From: GCA-2687515 sp002687515
GTDB taxonomy: Bacteria > Pseudomonadota > Alphaproteobacteria > Rhodospirillales > UBA2165
Reading direction: 5' to 3'
DNA length: 64,000 bases
NCBI GenBank assembly: GCA_030745835.1
Contig: JASLNU010000058.1
Span: forward strand, 1-64,000
A program made the translations under genes and the position numbers. Positions 60,156-64,000 of the stretch are shown piece by piece. Each line of letters opens with the position of its first letter. Positions within the stretch are counted from its first letter, which is position 1. Below the pieces are notes generated by a model that saw nothing but the letters and a program-made list of their open reading frames with translations, searched no databases and was not told the origin of the DNA.

Positions 60156-61562
60156 ATGGCCGGCAATAATTTCGACGTTACCGTGATCGGCGGCGGGCCG
60201 GGCGGCTATGTGGCCGCCATCCGCGCGGCGCAGTTGGGGCTCAACGTCGCCCTTGTGGAGAAACGCGAGACCTTGGGCGGCACCTGCCTCAATGTGGGTT
60301 GCATCCCTTCGAAGGCGCTTTTGCATTCGTCGCACTTGTATGAGGCCGCCGGCCACGAATTCGCCGCTCACGGGGTCAAGGCGGGCAAGGTCGATCTCGA
60401 TCTTAAAGTCATGATGGCGCATAAGGACGGCGTCGTCGGCGATACCATCAAGGGCGTCGATTTCCTGATGAAAAAGAACAAGATCACCCGCATTGTCGGC
60501 GCCGGCATCATTACCAAGCCGGGCGAGGTTCAGGTCACCCCCGTGAAGGGCAAGGCCGAAACCATTACCTCCAAAAACATCATCATCGCCACCGGTTCCG
60601 ACGTGGCGCCGCTGGCCGGCGTCGATATCGATGAAAAACAGATCATTTCCTCGACCGGCGCGCTCGAATTGTCCAAAGTGCCGAAGAAAATGATCGTCGT
60701 CGGCGCCGGGGTCATCGGCTTGGAACTGGGATCGGTCTGGCGGCGGCTCGGCGCCGAGGTGACGGTGGTTGAATTCCTCGATACCATCCTGCCCGGCATG
60801 GACGGCGAGGTGTGCAAGACCATGCAGCGCCTGCTCAAGGGCCAGGGCATGGACATACGCCTGAAAAGCAAAGTGACCGGCGCCAAAGCCGCCAAGACCG
60901 GCGTCAGTTTGACGGTCGAGCCGGTCGACGGCGGCGCTGCCGAAACAATGAAGGCCGATGTGGTGCTGGTGGCCATCGGCCGGCGGCCCTATACCGACGG
61001 CCTCGGCCTTGAAAATGCCGGCATTGAGCTGGATCGCGGCTTCATCCCGGTCGATGGGCATTTGCAGACCAAGGCCAAGGGCGTCTATGCCATCGGCGAT
61101 GTGATCGGCGGCCTGATGCTCGCCCACAAGGCCGAGGAAGAAGGCGTCGCAGTCGCCGAAACGCTGGCCGGCCAGGCCGGCCACGTCAATTACGACGCCA
61201 TCCCCGGTATCGTCTATACAAGCCCCGAGGTCGCCGGCCTCGGCAAGACCGAAGAGCAATTGAAGGACGCCGGCATCGCCTACAACGCCGGCAAGTTCCC
61301 GTTCATGGCCAATGCCCGCGCCCGCGCCATCGGCGAAACCGACGGCTTCGTCAAAATCCTCGCCGACAAGGAGACGGATGAGGTGCTGGGCGTCCATATC
61401 GTCGGCCCGGCGGCCGGCGATCTGATCCAGGAATGCGTGGTCGCCATGGAATTCGGCGGCTCGGCGGAAGATATCGCGCGCAGCTGCCACGGCCATCCGG
61501 GGCTTTCCGAAGTGGTCAAGGAAGCCGCCCTGGCGGTCGCCGGCCGCGCCCTTCATATGTAA
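60156..61562 (+). CDS. lpdA: Dihydrolipoamide dehydrogenase (E3)
   Basis: A 468-residue flavoprotein that reoxidises the lipoyl groups of E2. The FAD fold is VTVIGGGPGGYVAAIRAAQL, the redox disulfide is in GGTCLNVGCIPSKALL (about residues 39-54), the NAD fold is IVVGAGVIGLELGSVWRRLG and the catalytic His-Glu pair lies in CHGHPGLSEVVKEAAL (about 448-463). Start ATG 60156 is preceded by AAGGATAAGG. The frame is open upstream through sucB, but that is a shadow. Confidence 0.97.
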   Translation: MAGNNFDVTVIGGGPGGYVAAIRAAQLGLNVALVEKRETLGGTCLNVGCIPSKALLHSSHLYEAAGHEFAAHGVKAGKVDLDLKVMMAHKDGVVGDTIKGVDFLMKKNKITRIVGAGIITKPGEVQVTPVKGKAETITSKNIIIATGSDVAPLAGVDIDEKQIISSTGALELSKVPKKMIVVGAGVIGLELGSVWRRLGAEVTVVEFLDTILPGMDGEVCKTMQRLLKGQGMDIRLKSKVTGAKAAKTGVSLTVEPVDGGAAETMKADVVLVAIGRRPYTDGLGLENAGIELDRGFIPVDGHLQTKAKGVYAIGDVIGGLMLAHKAEEEGVAVAETLAGQAGHVNYDAIPGIVYTSPEVAGLGKTEEQLKDAGIAYNAGKFPFMANARARAIGETDGFVKILADKETDEVLGVHIVGPAAGDLIQECVVAMEFGGSAEDIARSCHGHPGLSEVVKEAALAVAGRALHM

Positions 61563-61579
61563 CAACGTAGCGTTTCGCC

Positions 61580-61939
61580 ATGTTTATACTTCTCCCCGAA
61601 AGTTCGGGCGATCTCGTTTGCCTGAAAGCAGCGGGCAAGCTCACCGACGAAGACTATCAGAATTTGATGCCGCGCCTGGAAGCGGTCATCGCCGAGCATG
61701 GCTGCTTGCGCTTGCTAGCCGATCTGACCGAGTTCGAGGGTTGGCAATGGCGGGCGGCCTGGGACGATCTGGCCTTCGGCATCAAGCATTGGAACCAGGT
61801 CAGCAAAATCGCCCTCGTCGGCGATGCCAGCTGGGAACACCTGGCCGCCAAGATCGCCGACAAGCTGATGCCCGCCGAGGTGCGCAGTTTTCCCGCCGAT
61901 CAGGCGGGTGCGGCGCTGGATTGGATCAAAGCGGATTAA
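61580..61939 (+). CDS. SpoIIAA-like (STAS-fold) protein
   Basis: A 119-residue single-domain protein of the SpoIIAA-like family: an opening beta strand (FILLPESSGDLVCLKAAGKL), a helix (DEDYQNLMPRLEAVIAEHG), the central strand LRLLADLTEFEGWQWRAAWD and a late helix-strand pair (VRSFPADQAGAALDWIKAD). The classic STAS phospho-serine motif is absent. It starts 17 bases after lpdA and probably shares its transcript. Function is unknown; related proteins often accompany housekeeping operons. Confidence 0.82.
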   Translation: MFILLPESSGDLVCLKAAGKLTDEDYQNLMPRLEAVIAEHGCLRLLADLTEFEGWQWRAAWDDLAFGIKHWNQVSKIALVGDASWEHLAAKIADKLMPAEVRSFPADQAGAALDWIKAD

Positions 61940-61940
61940 A

Positions 61941-62333
61941 TCAGGAAACCAGCCGTTCCGGCTTCTTCTTCGGGGTCAGGCAGCCCCAGCCCTTGGTCGC
62001 CTCCGGGGTGACGCCGAGATGGCGCGCGATGGCGGCTTCGTTGAGCCGCTCGATATGGCGCATCACCTTTTTCTCGGGCAGGACACGGCGCGATTTCAAA
62101 TCGGACTTATAGGCCGCTTCGGCACCCTTGCAGCCACGGTAGGATTTCAGCAATAGCCGCCATTCCTTGGCGCCGCCTTTCTCATAGCCTTGCATCAGGC
62201 AATCCACATAGGCGCCGTGGGCAACCGATTGGAACTTTTTATCGGCAAACGGCGCGTTGTCGCCGAGCAGCAAAACCGCCACGCCGATGCCGAGCACCGC
62301 GCCGCCCAGGTTAATCAGGGTGGTTTTTTTCAT
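61941..62333 (-). CDS. Hypothetical membrane-anchored or exported protein
   Basis: A 130-residue protein with an N-terminal hydrophobic segment (LINLGGAVLGIGVAVLLLG) that could be an anchor or an uncleaved signal. The rest is basic and helical with three cysteines (VDCLMQGYEKGG, YRGCKGAEAAYKSD, GWGCLTPKKKPE). I do not recognise the family. It is convergent with the SpoIIAA-like gene, with one base between stops, and lies downstream of xerC on the same strand. Confidence 0.65.
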   Translation of the reverse strand: MKKTTLINLGGAVLGIGVAVLLLGDNAPFADKKFQSVAHGAYVDCLMQGYEKGGAKEWRLLLKSYRGCKGAEAAYKSDLKSRRVLPEKKVMRHIERLNEAAIARHLGVTPEATKGWGCLTPKKKPERLVS

Positions 62334-62396
62334 GGCTTATTTCTTCGAGGTTGGGCGAATGGTAAACCTGTTCGCGATTGGCGGCAACTGAAAAGC

Positions 62397-62406
62397 CTAG
62401 TACGCC
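62397..62406 (+). repeat. Possible solo terminus of the MITE-like element
   Basis: TGAAAAGC-CTAGTACGCCC just downstream of the xerC stop nearly repeats the left flank and first bases of the element at 12507 (TGAAAAGCGTCTAGTACGCCC). The rest of that element is not present here. It may be a remnant or a shared target context. Confidence 0.35.
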
Positions 62407-62407
62407 C

Positions 62408-63373
62408 TCATTCCCTGGCCCTCGGATGGGCGTCGCGGTAGACCTCGGTCAGGCGCGCCGCGTCAACCTCGGTATAGCGCTGGGTTGAGCTCAGCGAGGC
62501 GTGGCCCAAGAGTTCCTGGATGGTGCGCAGATCACCGCCGCCGGCCAACAGGTGGGTGGCGAAACTGTGCCTGAGGGCGTGCGGCGTCGCCGTTTCCGGC
62601 AGGCCTAGGAGGGCCCGGACCCGGCGCATCTGGCGCTGCACCACGCCGGCATTGAGGCGCCCGCCGCGCAACCCGACGAACAGTGGATCCTTGGGCCCGA
62701 GCCGGTGCGGGCATTGCGTGAGGTAAATGCCGATGCGCTCGGCAATCACCGGCAGCACCGGCAGCACGCGCTGCTTGTTGCCCTTGCCGGTGATCATGAT
62801 GGCGCCGCTGTCGCCGCTGTCCGGGCTGTCCGCTTTCGGCGCATCGCCCACATTCAGGCCGAGCGCCTCCGAGATGCGCAGCCCGCAGCCATAGATCAGG
62901 GTCAACAGCGCCCGGTCGCGGGCCGCCAGCCAGGGCTCCTCGTGGGTGTCGAACACGGCTTCCAGCGCTTCCAGCGCCTCGGCCTCGGACAACGGCTTGG
63001 GAACGCTTGCCGGCAGCTTCGGTGTCTTCACCGATTTGATGGCGGCGTTGCTGGCCAGCCCGCGGGCCTCGAGGAAGCGGAAAAAACTGCGCAACGATGA
63101 CAGCGCCCGCGCCGTCGATGTGCGCGACACGCCCTGGCTGGCGCGGCGCGCCAAATAGCCCCGGAAATCGGATGTCGCGAGGCCGGCGAAGTCGGTCAGG
63201 CCCGGCAGATGGCCGAGATGTTCGGCCAGGTATGCGCAGAATGCGGCGAGGTCGCGGCCATAGCCGTCGATGGTGTGCGCCGAACAGTTGCGCTCCACCT
63301 CGAGCCAGCGTTGCCAGTCGCCGATGGCCCGAGCGAGGGCCGGTTCGGCGCTATATGCGATGGCGGCGGCCAT
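62408..63373 (-). CDS. xerC: Tyrosine recombinase XerC
   Basis: A 321-residue site-specific recombinase that resolves chromosome dimers at dif with XerD. The SAM-like N-terminal domain covers about residues 10-100. Catalytic residues are the arginine in YGCGLRISEALGLN (about 173), the lysine in GKGNKQRVLPV, the HALRHSFATHLL box, the histidine in LLGHASLSSTQRYTEV and the tyrosine in the same stretch (about 302). The ATG at 63373 is preferred to a TTG nine bases upstream. It follows the DUF484 gene, the usual proteobacterial order. Confidence 0.94.
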   Translation of the reverse strand: MAAAIAYSAEPALARAIGDWQRWLEVERNCSAHTIDGYGRDLAAFCAYLAEHLGHLPGLTDFAGLATSDFRGYLARRASQGVSRTSTARALSSLRSFFRFLEARGLASNAAIKSVKTPKLPASVPKPLSEAEALEALEAVFDTHEEPWLAARDRALLTLIYGCGLRISEALGLNVGDAPKADSPDSGDSGAIMITGKGNKQRVLPVLPVIAERIGIYLTQCPHRLGPKDPLFVGLRGGRLNAGVVQRQMRRVRALLGLPETATPHALRHSFATHLLAGGGDLRTIQELLGHASLSSTQRYTEVDAARLTEVYRDAHPRARE

Positions 63374-63385
63374 CGGACCCAAGCC

Positions 63386-64000
63386 TCAGCCGGCCGGCAG
63401 CCAGCGGCGCAGGCTCAATTCGGCGACCCGCGCCAGGAAATTCAGGAGATCGGACCCTTGCCCGGGATGGAAGGCGCCGCGCTCGCGCGAGCCCAGCGCC
63501 AACAGCCCCGCCGCGATGCCGCCGCCCGGGCTGACGCGCGCATAGGCGGCCGAGCAAACCAGGCCCGAGGCCTCGCCGAACACGGCGCCGTCGTCGCTGG
63601 TTTCCTCTAGGAGGGCGAATTGCTGATCTAGCCCAAGCAGTGCGTCGACCGAGCCCGGCGCCAGCCACTGGATTTCGCTGCCGCCCAATGCCGTCGATCC
63701 GGTGTCGCCGGTTTCCAGGCACAAGGAAGCGGCATCGACGTCCAGGAGCAGCGGCAGATCGAAACGAATGACGTGCAAGATACGCTCGAAGCTGTCGGCG
63801 CCCAAAAGCGCCATGACGCCGGCATGGGTGCGCGTCTGGATCATGATGTTCGAGCGCGTGGTCGAGATCAGAAGGTTGGCGGCGTCGCGCAGGTCGCGCG
63901 ATTCTTCCCGCAAATTATCGAGCATCACGCTTTGCAGATCGACGATCGATCCGCCGTCAAAACGGGACGGCGGCGTCAGTTCCCGCAAAAGCTCCGGCCG
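63386..64000 (-). CDS. DUF484 family protein, 5' end outside the window
   Basis: At least 205 residues of a GAF-like DUF484 protein. The reading frame is still open at the right edge, where it reads RPELLRELTPPSRFDGG, matching the family's region before SIVDLQSVMLDNLREESRDL. The true start therefore lies beyond 64000; a TTG at 63988 is internal. The C-terminal half (ALGSRERGAFHPGQGSDLLN, FLARVAELSLRRWLP) is typical. The function is unproven; it regularly sits just upstream of xerC. Confidence 0.85.
   Translation of the reverse strand, partial: RPELLRELTPPSRFDGGSIVDLQSVMLDNLREESRDLRDAANLLISTTRSNIMIQTRTHAGVMALLGADSFERILHVIRFDLPLLLDVDAASLCLETGDTGSTALGGSEIQWLAPGSVDALLGLDQQFALLEETSDDGAVFGEASGLVCSAAYARVSPGGGIAAGLLALGSRERGAFHPGQGSDLLNFLARVAELSLRRWLPAG

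Overview
The window is a chromosomal stretch of a GC-rich alphaproteobacterium, most likely a Rhodospirillales relative. The evidence is the gene content and order: a complete ccmABCDEFGHI operon, ffh-rpsP-rimM-trmD-rplS-leuCDB-asd, and sdhCDAB followed closely by zapE-mdh-sucCDAB-lpdA. A CtrA-type box (TTAA-N7-TTAA), two alphaproteobacterial XRE regulators and a DUF484-xerC pair agree with this. The species cannot be named from the sequence alone.

Layout. 1-1700: accessory end with an IS481-family element and a tiny GIY-YIG gene framed by copies of one palindromic repeat. 1840-14900: scattered metabolic genes (YdhR-like monooxygenase, GMC oxidoreductase, EF-hand/amidohydrolase lipoprotein, oligopeptidase B, purine permease and Gpt, a large sensor kinase with a duplicated input domain, an FMN-dependent hydroxyacid dehydrogenase, a DHH phosphoesterase). 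14951-21894 (minus): cytochrome c maturation system I, mostly joined by ATGA overlaps. 22287-27683: acnA, a DUF1223 protein and pgk, separated by repeat-rich spacers. 28252-35531 (mostly minus): an MCP-like protein, dapF-mtaB-ftsY, an iron-sulfur protein and two XRE regulators. 35945-44491: the SRP/ribosome/tRNA-modification operon followed by leucine and aspartate-family biosynthesis. 44510-46249: a response regulator and a 1.2-kb gene-free region. 46250-61562: TCA-cycle block. 61580-64000: small proteins, xerC and the start-truncated DUF484 gene.

The genes fit together as core energy metabolism (aconitase, 2-oxoglutarate dehydrogenase, succinyl-CoA synthetase, succinate and malate dehydrogenases, cytochrome c assembly) plus protein targeting: FtsY and Ffh, the two SRP GTPases, lie 4 kb apart.

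The most interesting material is non-coding. The gene-free region at 45.1-46.1 kb appears to hold a roughly 627-nt structured RNA on the minus strand. Its 5' end can pair perfectly over 12 bp with a segment near its 3' end, many hairpins lie between, and it ends in a strong terminator. No RNase P or tmRNA signature was found. Its promoter abuts an AT-rich stretch and a 12-bp-phased array of DnaA boxes, a candidate replication origin. Other candidates are an sRNA upstream of ccmA, a three-way-junction leader on the purine permease, a promoter plus terminator leader before ffh, and a 271-bp MITE-like element. Repetitive acidic tails on ribosomal proteins S16 and L19 are a further oddity.
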